A stretch of DNA of 64,000 nt from contig JAEHOE010000093.1 of the NCBI GenBank assembly GCA_016858145.1, positions 372,001 to 436,000 of the forward strand, in the 5' to 3' direction. The notes under the pieces are model-generated. The model saw nothing but the letters and a program-made list of their open reading frames with translations, was not told the DNA's origin and ran no database searches. The translations under genes and the position numbers were made by a program. This document shows, piece after piece, positions 46,159 through 58,000 of this stretch; the stretch's first letter is position 1, and each line of letters starts with the position of its first letter. Source of the stretch: Edaphochlamys debaryana (lineage: Eukaryota; Chlorophyta; Chlorophyceae; Chlamydomonadales).

Positions 46159-47786
46159 ACCTGTGGGAGGAGGCAATGTGGGATTGGGTTACTTGATACT
46201 GTCGTCCTTGCCGGCAGCAAGAAACGACATCGTGCAATGAGATGCACTGAATCAGCAGAGCCATAGCTTGGCGCCAGCAGGATATTTGGGATAATGCTTC
46301 CGCAGACGTAGCTGCGGCGCCACCCAAGTCGTAGCAGTCAGTCGATTGGCGGGTATGCTCTTGAATTGCGCGTTTCGGTATTGGTGCGCACGTGTTTACA
46401 CAATGGCGCCGTATTGGTTGGAATCGAGTGATGTTGGCTTATGTCGTGCAGTGCAACTCTGGCGGCATGCACCGCATGCCACATCATGGCGCATGACAAC
46501 TTGGCAAGACATGTTTTGTGGCTGCAACGCCACTTGCTTGCGAGTCGTGCTCAGAGGTATTCTTGCAGTGAGGTTGGCAGTGTGCCTTGAGTCTGCACGG
46601 CTCAAAGAGCAGCGTGCTACTTATGGTTGGAGGAGAAAGTGCTAGCCCAGTGCTTGCGTTGTGGCTAGGCGGGCGGGGCCGCTGGCTGCTGGGGCCTCGG
46701 CCTTGGCTCGACTTGGCTCGACGGCGGAGGGTCGTCGCCAAGGGAAACGGCGCTTGACTTGACTAAGGTGGGCTGTGTGATAAGATACTGAATGGGCTGG
46801 GTGATGAAATCTCGAATCGCGCAGTAGCGTCATAACTCTCGCAGGCTGGGCGCCGCCGTGAGGCTGCTTCCCAGTCCCCCGCATGCCGCCTTTGCGGCTG
46901 CGGCTGGCTTGCATGGGTTCAGCAGCCCTGCCCAAGCCAGCCGAGCCTTCCCCAGAAATCACCTCGCATGATTGCCTTTCTCTTCTTCTTGTTGGTTTCT
47001 ATGGTGATTAAGTTGCTTTATCATGTGCTGCTGTATAAGCAGGGCCTTGTGAAATTGAGGAAAGGAAGCTGGTATGCCTTCATCACGGGAGTGGGCGGCA
47101 GGCAGGGCTGAAGATGACACGGGTGTGCGTCGTGCATTGGTGAGCCGTCTGGTGATACTACAGTTGCTTATGCCTTGCAAAGTGTAAGCGGTAATGTGTG
47201 TTTGCTAGCAGGTTAAGTGGAGATGCTCGCTGATGCGTGTTTGAAACTCTGTAAGGCGCTATGGGATGGATTGCTTCGGCAAACAAATCTCCGATTGCTG
47301 CACAGAGCCACACTCGAACATTGGGCCCCCTGGGGGGGACCACGGGGCTCAGCCCTTTCCTCCCTTCGGGCAGCCACCCTTGTCGATTGCATCTGCGGCA
47401 GGGGCTCGGCGGGGCCCGCAGGGGCCCGGCTTGCGCAGACTCGGGAGTTGGGACGAGGGAAAATGGAAACCGAAAGCCCGCCCGACATGCCGAGGAGGGG
47501 CGCATTACGCGCACAGGAGGTCGAGGGTGTCGTGTCCCGGCCGCCAGTTCCGCAGGCCTTGCCTGGGCCTCACACCAGCAAGAACCAAAGAGGCTACCAA
47601 TGCCGCCGAAGGGATTGAGCACGAGGAGGGCAACCAGCTGCAACCAGGGTGTCGGTCATCGTGCCTTCGCTGTGCGTCCTCTGGGTCTGCTGGGTGCTCC
47701 CGCGCTGGATGGAGAGCCACCGCGTGTCAACAGGGCGTATAAGCACGCACATACAGGCCGACAGTCCTGGGTGCGCGTGAAGGGCC
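46159..47786. other. Intergenic region, no supported gene
   Basis: It contains the 3' UTR of HRGP B; the nearest clear TGTAA is at 47183-47187. No open frame carries a recognisable motif. The end of the stretch may include very degraded 5' LINE sequence. Confidence 0.45.
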
Positions 47787-47850
47787 GGGCAGCGGGGGTC
47801 CCTGCATCCTTCCTGCTCGGGCAGCGGGGGTCCCTGCATCCTTCCTGCTC
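47787..47850 (+). repeat. Perfect 32-nt tandem duplication at the 5' edge of the LINE fragment
   Basis: The 32-nt unit starting GGGCAGCGGGGG occurs at 47787-47818 and 47819-47850 without mismatch. LINE-like reading begins immediately after it, so it may mark the 5' truncation or insertion junction. Confidence 0.85.
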
Positions 47851-47900
47851 GATACAGGGACAACCCCAACGCACTGCCCGCAGGAGCACCCACGAGCTGC

Positions 47901-49412
47901 ATGTACCTCTCCCCGGCAGTTGGCGGCTTTGGCCTGCTCCCCCTCGTCGAGCACACTGGCGCCAGGCACGCGAGTGCGGCAGTCCGTGGCATTCTGGGCG
48001 CCTGCGGCCTCCTCCGCTACCGCCCGCCGTGGACCGTGCCGCTCGTCTCCCTGCTCCGCTCAACCCACCCAGCAGCACACCCGCTCTGCCTCCTGACAAT
48101 GCGGCGCCCGACCTCGTCGATCGGTCTCCGCATCTTGGGGGCCACAGTCCCACGCGCAACCTCACCAGCACTGGTGCGCGTGGCAGGCGCGCTAGCGCTG
48201 CTGCCCCGGGCCCAAGTGATTGCTCCCATGCCAGCCGGAGCCTGGGTCTACAATGCACCGCTTTGGGGCAACCCAGCCCTGCCCGCGGGGAACATCGACA
48301 ACAACGCCCCAAGCTGGGGCCTCGAAGGCGAGTTCACAGATCTGTTCGCGGTTCCGGGACTGCGGACAGTAGGCACGGCAGTCCGCTGCCTAGATGAGCT
48401 TGAGCGCATCCGAGGGATGCACGGGCTGGAGGGCAGCATAGGCCGGGCTCTCGCACGGGCGAGGGCCCAGATCAACAGGTCATATACCGAAAGGGTAGTA
48501 CAGAGCATTTTGGGCACGCAGGTGGGAGCGCTCCCGCAAGCACTCCGCAATGGACTAGACATGGGACAGCGCCTGGGCGCGCTTATTAGCCGGCTCCCGG
48601 CCGGGTGGGCCGAAGCAGCACGGGGGGTGGACGATCAGGCGGCCGCCCCAGGGGAAGAAGAGGCTTGGGCTAACATTGCCAGGGGCATAGGCTGGGAGGA
48701 CGTCAGCTTGGCAAAGATGACAGTTAGCCTGGCCACGCACTTGCAATTGGGACCGGCTCGGGTTAAGCTAGCACGGAAGCATGCACTTTACATTCAGGAG
48801 GCGTACGGCACAGACACGGCATCAGCAGAAGCAGTGGCAAGTCTGAAAGCGGTTTGGCCGAGGTTGTGGGGCATTAAGTGGGATCCGGGCAATAAAGAGC
48901 CCTTGTGGAGGCTGGCGATGGATGGCTTCCCGGGATTTGGCATGCACCGGAGCCAGTTAGGAACTGAGAACGTGGCGAGGTGTCCGTGTGGGCGGGCCAT
49001 GGAGCAAGGCGATCGGCTCCACCATTTCTGGTATTGTCCAGCCGCTGTGGCTGTTCGTATGCGCCTCAGTCACGGTATTGGCAGGGCGGTGAAACGACAC
49101 GAGGTGTGGCTTGCTGTGCCCCCAGAGGGCACCGGGATTCATGCGCGAGTGTGGGACGTGGTGTGTCTGGCCGCGATATGCGCGATGGACCGGGCCAGAA
49201 GGTACAAGTATGCGCACAGGGACGCTCAGGACCACTCCTTGATGATGGCACAGGCTTTAGCAGTAGCACGAGGCGAGTTTGAGGGCCGTTTGCAGTGTTT
49301 TGCGGAGGTTGGGCTCACGCACAGGGGCTGGGATGAGGTCCCAACCGACCACCCTTTCCTAGCGGCCAGGGCGGACGGATCAGTGCAGTATGCAGGCCCG
49401 GACGCCCCTTGA
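47901..49412 (+). pseudogene. LINE ORF2 C-terminal region (post-RT)
   Basis: A 503-residue open frame whose similarity-like reading continues a little upstream of the ATG (RYRDNPNALPAGAPTS, then MYLSPAVGGFGLLPL). GGFGLLPL matches the conserved (E/G)GGLGLPxL block that follows the RT thumb in LINEs. Near the end, WRLAMDGFPGFGMHR followed by CPCG, LHHFWYC is the typical C-terminal Cys/His motif (C-x-C...H-x3-C) of L1-clade and related ORF2 proteins. No RT palm motif is present, so it cannot encode an active element. The frame is intact over 1.5 kb, so the insertion is probably young. The clade is not determined. Confidence 0.78.
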
Positions 49413-49429
49413 TGGAGGCGGGGCACACC

Positions 49430-49621
49430 CTGCGGCGCATAACAAACGGGAGGGAGCCGCAGGGGGGGGGGGTTTCGCCCGGCGGCGCATAACAAACGGG
49501 AGGGAGCCGCAGGGCAGGGGCGGGGACCGGGTGAGCTACACGTGGCGTTTGATGGGATGTGCACCTTGCGGAAAGGGGACATAGTCCTCTGCGGCGCATA
49601 ACAAACGGGAGGGAGCCGCAG
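49430..49621 (+). repeat. Three copies of a 33-nt stem-loop repeat in the LINE tail
   Basis: Copies at 49430-49462, 49480-49512 and 49589-49621 share a conserved 19-nt core and arms CTGCGGC / GCCGCAG, which pair to a 7-bp stem. Copy 2 has one arm mismatch. They begin 18 nt after the ORF stop and lie in the direction expected for a 3' UTR. Confidence 0.9.
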
Positions 49622-50706
49622 AGTGGGAGTGAATGTGGGGTCGGGAGAGCCAGGATCGAGAGGTGTACGGCCAACAGTGTGAGCACATGATGAACGGTGA
49701 ACGGTTACTGGTAGGAGGCGCGGCCGAGGAGGGGCCATCGATACACGCTGAGCATGGTCATTGCGTGCCAAGGACTAAGGTGGGACCTGAGTGTGGTCAG
49801 TGCAAGTTATGACAGGGACTTGCGTTCTGGCTTGCAGGGGGCAAGCCCGTGAGGTGGGTCGCTTGGCCCCAGCGTTCAGCGCTGTGACCCCAGGGGGGTC
49901 CTTCATTGTAAACACCGAGGACTGGTTGTTACTTGTGCTTCGGTTGGGTGCGGACACCACCGATGCCCCTGCCACAAAGCGTAGAGCCTCCAACAACGGA
50001 CAACAGCCTGCGGGGATCTGCCAACACATCACCGCCCATTTCGGTCACCACCGCAACAACCTTGCAACAATTGCATGCTCAGCTCGGCAACGGAACTTTG
50101 TGGAGCCCCTTCTCGCGTCGCACCTTCTCCCACATCACGTTGCGGCCACGTGCGTACGACGATCGTAAGCACCTGCGCAGGAGATTGACTCAGCCCCGTT
50201 TCCCAGCCCAGGAGTCCAGCCCCACACGCCTCCTTGCTCTCCGGTCGGCCAAATGGCAGAAGCCCAGCACTGCCGATGTTGCTTGGCGCGTATACCTAGG
50301 CGGGGGCAGCAGAGGGCTCAATCCCCTGGCAAGGCAGGCTGCGAGCCCCACCCAGCCCCTTGGTTCCCAAATCCCTGCACCCGCAACAGTCCCCATGCGT
50401 GCATGCACATGCATAGATGCACAGCCCTGCTCCGCTGCACTGAGGCCTCCGCCCAAGCCTCGCCACCGCTCCGTCTCGTCTTGATCCGCCCGCAGCCTGC
50501 GAGGTCCGTCCAGTTAGGGCGAGGGCGAAGGAAAGGCGCCAACGGAGCCGCCACCACGCCAAGCACCCGCGGCCGGACCGGTACCCAGCGTGTCCCGTTA
50601 ATATGAGTAGCTTGCCGGCCTTGCGCCTCTCGCCCAGCTCTCGCCCAGCTCTTGTCCTCGATGGAGCACCTGCACCTGCGCGCGTGGAGCTCGCGGTTGC
50701 GGTGCC
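49622..50706. other. Intergenic region, no supported gene
   Basis: It holds the 3' UTR of the minus-strand splicing factor (stop at 50709-50707). No conserved frame or repeat was recognised. Confidence 0.5.
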
Positions 50707-53700
50707 TTACTTGGAGAACTTGAAGTGGCTGTCGTACACCTGCGCAAAAGGGGCCAGCCAGGAAGGACGAAGGGCGCGTGGTAAGGAGCCGTGTGACCGT
50801 CATCAACCCCTGCCTAGCCCAGCCTAGTTTCATCATATGCGCAGTGTAGCCAGCCGCCATGGCCAACCAGGGAGGCAAAGAGTAACGGGGCCTGCAAGCC
50901 CTTCCGTGCGGCAGGCAGCCCCCCCGCGCTTGCCCGGACGCGCTCACTGCGCTCTCCCTCTTCCCAAACTCCCCTACCTGAGCCTCTATACAAGGCCAGT
51001 ACCCCGCTTACCTTCTCGAACTGGAACTCGCACATCAGCTGCCGCCCGCCGTACCAGCGGCCGTTGAGGGTGCGGGCGCACGTCTCCGCCGCCTGCGCGC
51101 TGTTGTACCGCAGGTACACAAAGCCCTGTGGGCGCCGTACAGTGGAAAAAACAGGCTGGCCTCAGGACAAGGCGTGGTAGTCTCCTGTGCACTGCCCCAA
51201 CCCGCTGTCCCAAAGCCCAGCAAGGAGCATGGCCGGCTTCCTTCACCATACAGTACGACTGGCTTACAGCGTACAGCGCGGAAGCCTGCAGCAACACTGC
51301 CCCCGCCAGCAAAGCCACAGTCAACACAGTCAAGACGCCCTGGCGCCCGGAGGTAAGGCTCACCTTGGAGCGCGGGTCCACCCAGACGTGCAGCAGCTGT
51401 CCGAAGCGCGAGCACTCGTCCCGCACGTCCGCCTCCACCTCCTCGGCCAGGGCCGAGGCAGCGGCCTGCTGCGTGGCCACGTCACCTGCAGCAGCGGGCC
51501 ATCACACAGGTCTCAGAAGGATTGCAGCTGCCATTGGATATGCGGTGAGGGGGAGCTCGCACGTTCCCAAGTGCGGTAACGAGTACCCGACAGACGGCAC
51601 ATGCCCCGTACGCCCGACAGGCCCCCGGGGTCCGCCGTCCACCTCTAGCCCACGCACGCTGCTTGCCCCGCCCACGCACCCGCCGTGGAGGCCGCATCGA
51701 ACATGTTCTTGATGAGCACCGCGGGCGTGGGGATGGGCGAGCCGGGCCCCAGCACGCCCTGCTGAAGCTGCAGCGCCACGTCCACGCCCCCGACCGCCGC
51801 CGCCGTGGCGGGCGCGCCGGCGGGCGTGATCAGCGGCGCGGGCACCGTCATGCCGGCCGCCCCCGCCAGCTTGGACATGAGCGCCACGCGGCTCTGCGCG
51901 CTCATCTTGATGCCGCCGCCCTCCTCGTCCTCGTCCAGCTCGCCGGTGGTCACCACGGCGCCCTGCGCGGCCGTGGCCGCCGCGGCGCCGGCCGAGGGCG
52001 CGACGGCGGCGGGCACCGCCAGGCCCGGCATCGCGGGCGCGCCGGGCAGCGGCCCGAGCCCGGGCACGGCCGGGATGGGCAGCGCGCCGACGCCCGGCAG
52101 CAGCGAGGCCCCCGGCAGTAGCCCGGGCAGCAGCCCCGCCATGGCCGCGGTGGTGGGCGGCGCCATGGCGGTCACGGTGAGCGCAGCTTCCATCAGCTCC
52201 CGGCCGTGCCAGTGCGACATGGCGCGCGCGGCCGCGTCCATCTGGCCGAAGCACAGCTGCGCGGTGCCCGTGCTGCGCCCGGTCGAGTCGCGCACGACCT
52301 GCACCTTTTCCAGGTTGCCGAAGGGCGTGAAGAGCTGCGTCACCTCGGCCTCGCCCAGGTCCTTGTGCAGGTTGGTCACCTGCAGCCAGCACGGCCCCGC
52401 CGCCGCCGCAATGGCGGCCACCGGCGCCGCCGACCCAGATGACGCCAGCGTCGTCAGCAGCTGCTGGGTGGCTTGCTGCGTCGACTGCTTCTGCTGCTGC
52501 TGCGCCTCCCAAGCCATGTTTTTCTCCGCCTCGGACGCCTGCGGGTGCGGGACATGGCAGAGGGGCAGAGCGGTTTAGCCGTTGTGCGCAAGCGTGGGCG
52601 GCGCGCGGCGGCGCACAACCCGGGTGGACGGGGCTACGGCGAACGGAGCACCTGTGCAGCCTTGGTGGGTGGCTTCTAGCCATTAATAACCGGGCTGCAG
52701 AAACAGCCTGTCAGCTTCCAAGCCGCAGCCGTAAGCCCCAAGCCCGCCTCCTTTGCGCAAGGCGCGTGCGACCCACAAGATGACCGCCAGCCCCAAGCAT
52801 GCCGAGTCTTCGTGTGAAGCCTTAGGCGAGTTTCTCCTCTCACCTTGACCATCACTGGCTGGCCGCGCAGCAGGTTGCCGGCCAGCGCCACGGCCGAGAT
52901 GACCTCCTCCACCTTGCTGCGGTTGCCATTGCGGAATCGAGGGCATCAAGATGGAGGGCATCAGGGCACAGGCAGTGGGGGCTGCCGGTCAGGCTCCCAT
53001 CCAACCCCTAGACAACGAGCAGCAGCAGGGGCCTGGCTCCGCTGGACTGGTTGGACTACGCGCACAAGCGTGACACGCCGCCCTCCGCACCTGAACTCGA
53101 TGTACGCCAGGCCGCGGGACTTCTTGGTGTTCTTGTCCGTGATGAGCCGGATGTCCACCACGCGGCCCACCTGAGGGGAGACGGCAACGGTCGCCAAGGG
53201 TAGGGCGGGCAGCAAGGGGGGAGGAAAGGGGCCGCAGTCAGGGCGCCTTCAGACGACCAGGCCAGCCCTGCTGAGTTCAAGAGGAGTGCCGATGGACAAG
53301 CGCATGCTTTTCCGCTTACAGCTGCCCCTTGGCTAGGGCGTATAGGCATCTGCGCGGGGGCCATCCATCCCTCGCTACTAAGGTCCAACCTTAAGCCCCC
53401 ACCCCTTTCCCTGGGGACCCGCACGTTTTCCAGACGCCGGGCGCGTGTCGCTCAGCCGCGGCCTTCCCTTACCTTGGAGAAGAACTCAAACAGGTCTCGC
53501 TCGTCGGCCTTGACTGCAGCGAGGAAGGAAAAGAGGTGAGATGTCAACCGGTCATGCAGGCCTGGCACCGCTTGAGCGCTATATCTCGCTCGAGCAACAT
53601 TAATCACCAGGTCTGTCCGAGCGCGACCAGCGCGAGCAGCCCAAGCCCTGCCACTCACGCGAAAGGTTGTAGACGAAGATGGTGCGCGTCGCCCGCTCCA

Positions 53701-54240
53701 GCTCCTTGAGCTCCTTCTCCTTTTCACGTGCAAGGCGGACCTCTGGAGGCGTCGGCGAGCGCCTGTGGGTGCAGAGGGCAGGAATTGCGCGCTCAGTCTG
53801 GGCCAGAATACCTGTGTCCGCGCCAGAGCTGAGCGTCGCTGAACTAGGACGTAGTAATGCGTTGCAATGTAGGGGCGCTCCAGCCAGAATAGCCCCAGGG
53901 CCACCGAAGATTCCACAGCCACCGACCTTCGCTGCGGCGAGCGCGACCTCCGCGATGACCGGTACCGGTCCGAGTAGCGACCTCCCGGAGACCGCGAACG
54001 TGTCCGTCGGTCGCGGTCGCGGTCTGAGCGGCGCCCATCGCGTGACCTGCTCCTCCGCCGTTCGCGGTCGCGCGACCTGGACCGCGAGCGCCTCCGGTCC
54101 CGGTCGCGTGAGGACCGCCGATCCCTTTTGCGGTTGTTGTCATCGTCAGAAGTGCTAGGAGGCGGGACGCTGCTCGCAGGCGGAATGGAACCCCCCCGGC
54201 CTGCGTCCACCGCGCGCTCTAGGTAGTCGTAGTCGTCCAT
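50707..54240 (-). CDS. RBM39: RBM39/CAPER-type splicing factor (CC1-like): RS, RRM, RRM, UHM
   Basis: Nine minus-strand exons: 54240-53927, 53762-53659, 53513-53473, 53170-53091, 52916-52844, 52538-51680, 51485-51364, 51125-51012, 50739-50707. They total 1,740 nt, 579 codons plus stop, in frame throughout. Residues 1-105 are an Arg/Ser/Asp-rich RS domain. RRM1 (about 130-205) has RNP2 TIFVYNLS and RNP1 RGLAYIEF. RRM2 (about 255-325) has RNP2 LQVTNLH and a weak RNP1 (GTAQLCF). A Gly/Pro/Ala linker ends in the conserved SAQSRVALMSKLAG and KNMFD blocks. The last domain (about 492-572) is a U2AF-homology motif with RWYGGRQL, the Arg-x-aromatic UHM signature, ending VYDSHFKFSK. The family acts in the nucleus in 3' splice-site recognition with U2AF65/SF3B1-type ULM partners. 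It is transcribed divergently from the receptor kinase at 55090. Confidence 0.93.
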
Positions 54241-55089
54241 CTTGGATGTGAGAGCAAAGAAGATTTGCTTAGCTTTCCATTAACAGCGACTGAACTCCTT
54301 GCATCGCGCTATTCTGCCGTACGCCGTACAGCACGCACACATGTCCCGCACGCCTTGAGCACCTTGCGCCCATAAGGCGTCGCATAGCATCGCGCGAAAG
54401 GACAACCCAACGGACAGGGAATCCGAAGGGAGAAGTCTGTCCCGGCCGTTCCGTACCTGTCCGAGCCGTTGTGCGCATGTGCGGTCACTCTGTGTGCGGT
54501 CTGAGCCAGCTCAAGGGCGCTCATCAAGGTAAGACGCTGTATTTGCCACTTGTACCGCATGGGCAGAGCGTGGCAGAGCAGGGCTGCAGCCGCACTTCGA
54601 GGGCGAGCATCGGCGGGCTATGAAAGGTCAAGTCGAGAAGTGCGTGCATGTGCGTGCGGAACCGGTCAAATGGGGCACTGTGAGCTATCCGGACTCAGAG
54701 CTCTTATCACCGTGCAGATGCGCTGGGCGTGCAAGAAAAACACAACGGTGTACCGCGTCCACCGCCCATCATCTTCCTTGGGGTGACAGCCCGACAGGCC
54801 ACAGGCCCTACTCCAGTGTTACCGGACTTCTCGGGTGGCAAGCACTGCGTTCTGCGACCCGCGTCGGGTGCGGCACTCGATGCTCCGACTACCCCGTTCC
54901 CCGAGAGTTCGTGCGGTTCGCAGGCTGTACGTCTCGCAAAACCCGCGCCCGAAGCTCAGGCCCTGTCACTATGCAATACAATACAGCTAACCTATCACAC
55001 TAGAAGCTCCTGCCCATTTGCTCTTGCCGTTTGTCTTTCACCCGTCCAGCTCTCGCCCCGCAAACAGCGCAGAAACGACATCCTGGCGC
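54241..55089. promoter_or_regulatory. Shared divergent promoter region between splicing factor and receptor kinase
   Basis: An 849-nt gap between two divergent start codons (54240 minus, 55090 plus), with no coding features of its own. It includes TGCCGTAC at 54315-54322. No clear TATA box was seen for either gene. Confidence 0.45.
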
Positions 55090-58000
55090 ATGTACCGGTG
55101 GAAGCTACCGGCTGCTCTTAATCTCCTGCTGTTGGCGGTCGTCCCGGACGCAGCAAACGTCTGGGGCGCTTTGCTCGTTAGAGATGGGCGCGAGCTTGCG
55201 GAGGCCCTGGCCGCTGCGGCGCGAGGGAGCTCCGGGATGCAAACGGAGATTATATTAGCCAATGCTATGGCGCTTACCGCTGCGGACTTCGACGGGCTCG
55301 CTTCCGCAATTCCGCTGGAGATATGGGGCCAAGTCACAGTGCGTGGGTCTCCAGAGCTCGCGTACTGGCCGCAACTCTCGCTTGGAGCGCAAAAGAAGGT
55401 GCGCACTCTCGCAATGGCGCCGCGACCGTTATGGCCCTAACGCGCGTGGACGGTGCGCGCCGCCCTGCGATGTGGTCGTGCAATTGCAGCTGAAAACTGG
55501 GCCAAGAACTGGGGTTGGGTAGGCGGTTGGCAGTGCGACCTCGACTGGGGAGGACGGCACGCAGGCCGACATGGGGTCCCCGAAACACCGGTCACGTGCT
55601 CCCGCCCTTGACCCCTTGGCGCTCTGGTTGCAGATGGTGCTGAGGAATGGGAGCGTTCTGCAGTTCACTGGCCTCGTGGTGGAGAGCCCGCAGGGGGACT
55701 CAGCTCTGCGGGCCCCGTCGCTCCAGATCCTGGCGACCACCCCCCCGGGCGAAACGGGGGCGCTTGTCATGGGGCCCAACGCAGCAATGCTCCTCGCCGT
55801 CTGCTTCCCCGCCACCGTACAGTCTACCAACATGGCCATCACTGCCAGGTGCGGCGTGCAGAAGGGGTGCAGCCACTGCGGAATGCATCGAGGCTGCAAT
55901 GCAGGGAGGGATGCCAGCTGTGCACTGCGCAGTGCTTCCAGAGCCCATCCCCAAGACTTGGGAGCGCCTAGTGGCACCCCAGCTGCAAGATACCCAGCAC
56001 GGTTACGCCTCCAGTCACTTGCGGGTCTGCTTCTCAGACACTTTAGGTTGCGCTCACTGCCTTTCGCGCCTGCGCCTCCACCGCCGGGACCGACATGCGC
56101 TGTCCGCAGAGCTCCGCCAGACGGCAAGCCCCAGGTGGGCTAAGTCACAGAATCGGCGCTGCTTGAATCTGGTAGCCATCGACACCTGGCTCCGGTGGCT
56201 GGTGGCTGTTGTCCCCGAGTCATGCGCCTGGAGCTCACCCGCCCCTCCTTGCACGCAGAACTTCACAAGCCCGCACCCCTGGCCCAACTGCGTCAACAGC
56301 ACCAGCGCGCCGGCAGCGCAGCGGTGCTACCCCTTGGTCAGCCGCGCGTACGACCTGACTGTAGCCGGGATGACTAATGCCGTACTCGGCTCACCTGGCA
56401 CGCTGAGCCCAACCAACTACAACTGGGTGAGCGACTTGCGGTTGTTTTGCTGCTCTCATGGGTCGTGGCTTGCTGGGCGAGCGGCTTTTTTTTTGCGGGT
56501 CAGCTGGTAAGGGGAGGAAGGAGATAGTGATGGGACCTTTGTTTCCTGCGCCACGCACATCCCACCCCTGTGCCCCTCACGTCTTGAGATGCCATCACAG
56601 CTCCTCTATAATAGTTACGCCGCACCAACAGGTGTCTCGTCCCGTCCAACCTTTCAGGCGATGAACGACACTTTCTACTTCTGTCGTTTCACGGTGCCCA
56701 TGGACTGCATCCAGCGGGACGGCCCCATCGCATGGTGCGCCGGTCAACCTGGGGGTCTGCGGCTGGGGGACCCTGGGGCTGGGGGACTCTGGGGCTGGGG
56801 CGAGGGCTTCATGCATCTGAGCGCAGGCACGGCAGCCCGCTCGGTTCTCCGTGGCGCAGCCTTCATGGTCCCCTCTGTCCTCCCCCCCTCCTGCTGTCCC
56901 GCGCCCCCCAGCATGCTAGCCACTATCCGGGCGGTGAACGGGAGCGCCAACGCGTCGCTGCAGCCGGCGCTGCCCGGAGCTCGTGCGGCAGTCGGCGGCG
57001 CAGCCCTCACGGGCGCCAGCGGCGGCATCAGCGGTGGCATCAGCGGCGACAGCAGCGGCGACAGCAGCAGCGATAGCAGCGGCGGCATCAGCCCTGGGGA
57101 GCGGTCGGGCATCATCGCCGGAACGGTCGTGGGAGGTGAGGGATTTACTGCACGCGGTACGGTTACGCATCGGGAAGGGCGCCTCGAATCGGAGAAAGGT
57201 CGTGAGCATTGATGAGCACAGCAACTGCGTGACTGCGTAACTTGACGAATACGGCAACCCGCTCTTTTCATGCAGGCGTCATCGTCCTCGCGGGAGCCGT
57301 CCTGACGGTGTGGTGGCTCCGGCAACGGTCGCGCCGGCCCGCGGGGACCGTCGCTGCAAGCAAGCTGTCCGAGAGGTAGGGGTCCCCCGCACGTGTCACA
57401 CAGCCTTTGGCGGTGTATAGCGGGCGCAGTCCAAGGCAGGGCGAGGTGCCAGGGCCCGCTTGGGGTCGACCAGTGTCCACGGCCCGCTCCCCTATGCCCC
57501 ACCCGCATCTCATCTCATCTCCTTTCCCCTTCCTTCTGCGTTCCCCTGCCTGCGACTCCCCAGCGAAAAGCCCGAGGATGCGCTCTCCTCCGCTACCGCG
57601 TGCGGCTCGCCCGGCGGCATGGACGGAGCGGACCTCATGATGGTGGACTCCGTACAGCAGAAGCCGCCGCTATGGCCGACCGGTGAGCGCTTGCTTGTGC
57701 TCCTACGACCTCCAACACTACTCGCACAGTTGCAACTGACCTTGGCTCAAGCTGTTCTGGCACTGGAGTCCTTGGCTTGACGATGTGCCCCCGTGTCTCT
57801 TACCATCGCGCCTCAACAGGCGGAGACATGGGGGCCCTGTCGTTGGTCACGCGCCACACGCCCCACCACCCGGGGCTCGACCTGAACGTCATCATTGAGT
57901 CGGCCCCGGACTCGCGGCCACTCGGCAGCGAGGGGCGTGCTGCCAGTCAGGGGCTCGGGCAGGCCTACAAGCCGCTCTCAGCTGACTTCCCCCATTCCGG

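Larger units (their letters stand above)
47850..49621 (+). mobile_element. 5'-truncated non-LTR retrotransposon (LINE), 3' end
   Basis: The only coding part is the region that follows the reverse transcriptase in LINE ORF2 proteins, ending in a 3' tail with three stem-loop repeats. The endonuclease and RT domains are absent, as expected of a 5'-truncated insertion. Target-site duplications and a poly(A) or simple tail could not be identified. Confidence 0.75.

Noticed and set aside
47261..48397. 378-codon plus-strand frame overlapping the LINE
   Set aside because: No similarity-like motifs; it overlaps the LINE ORF2 frame, which has clear post-RT motifs.
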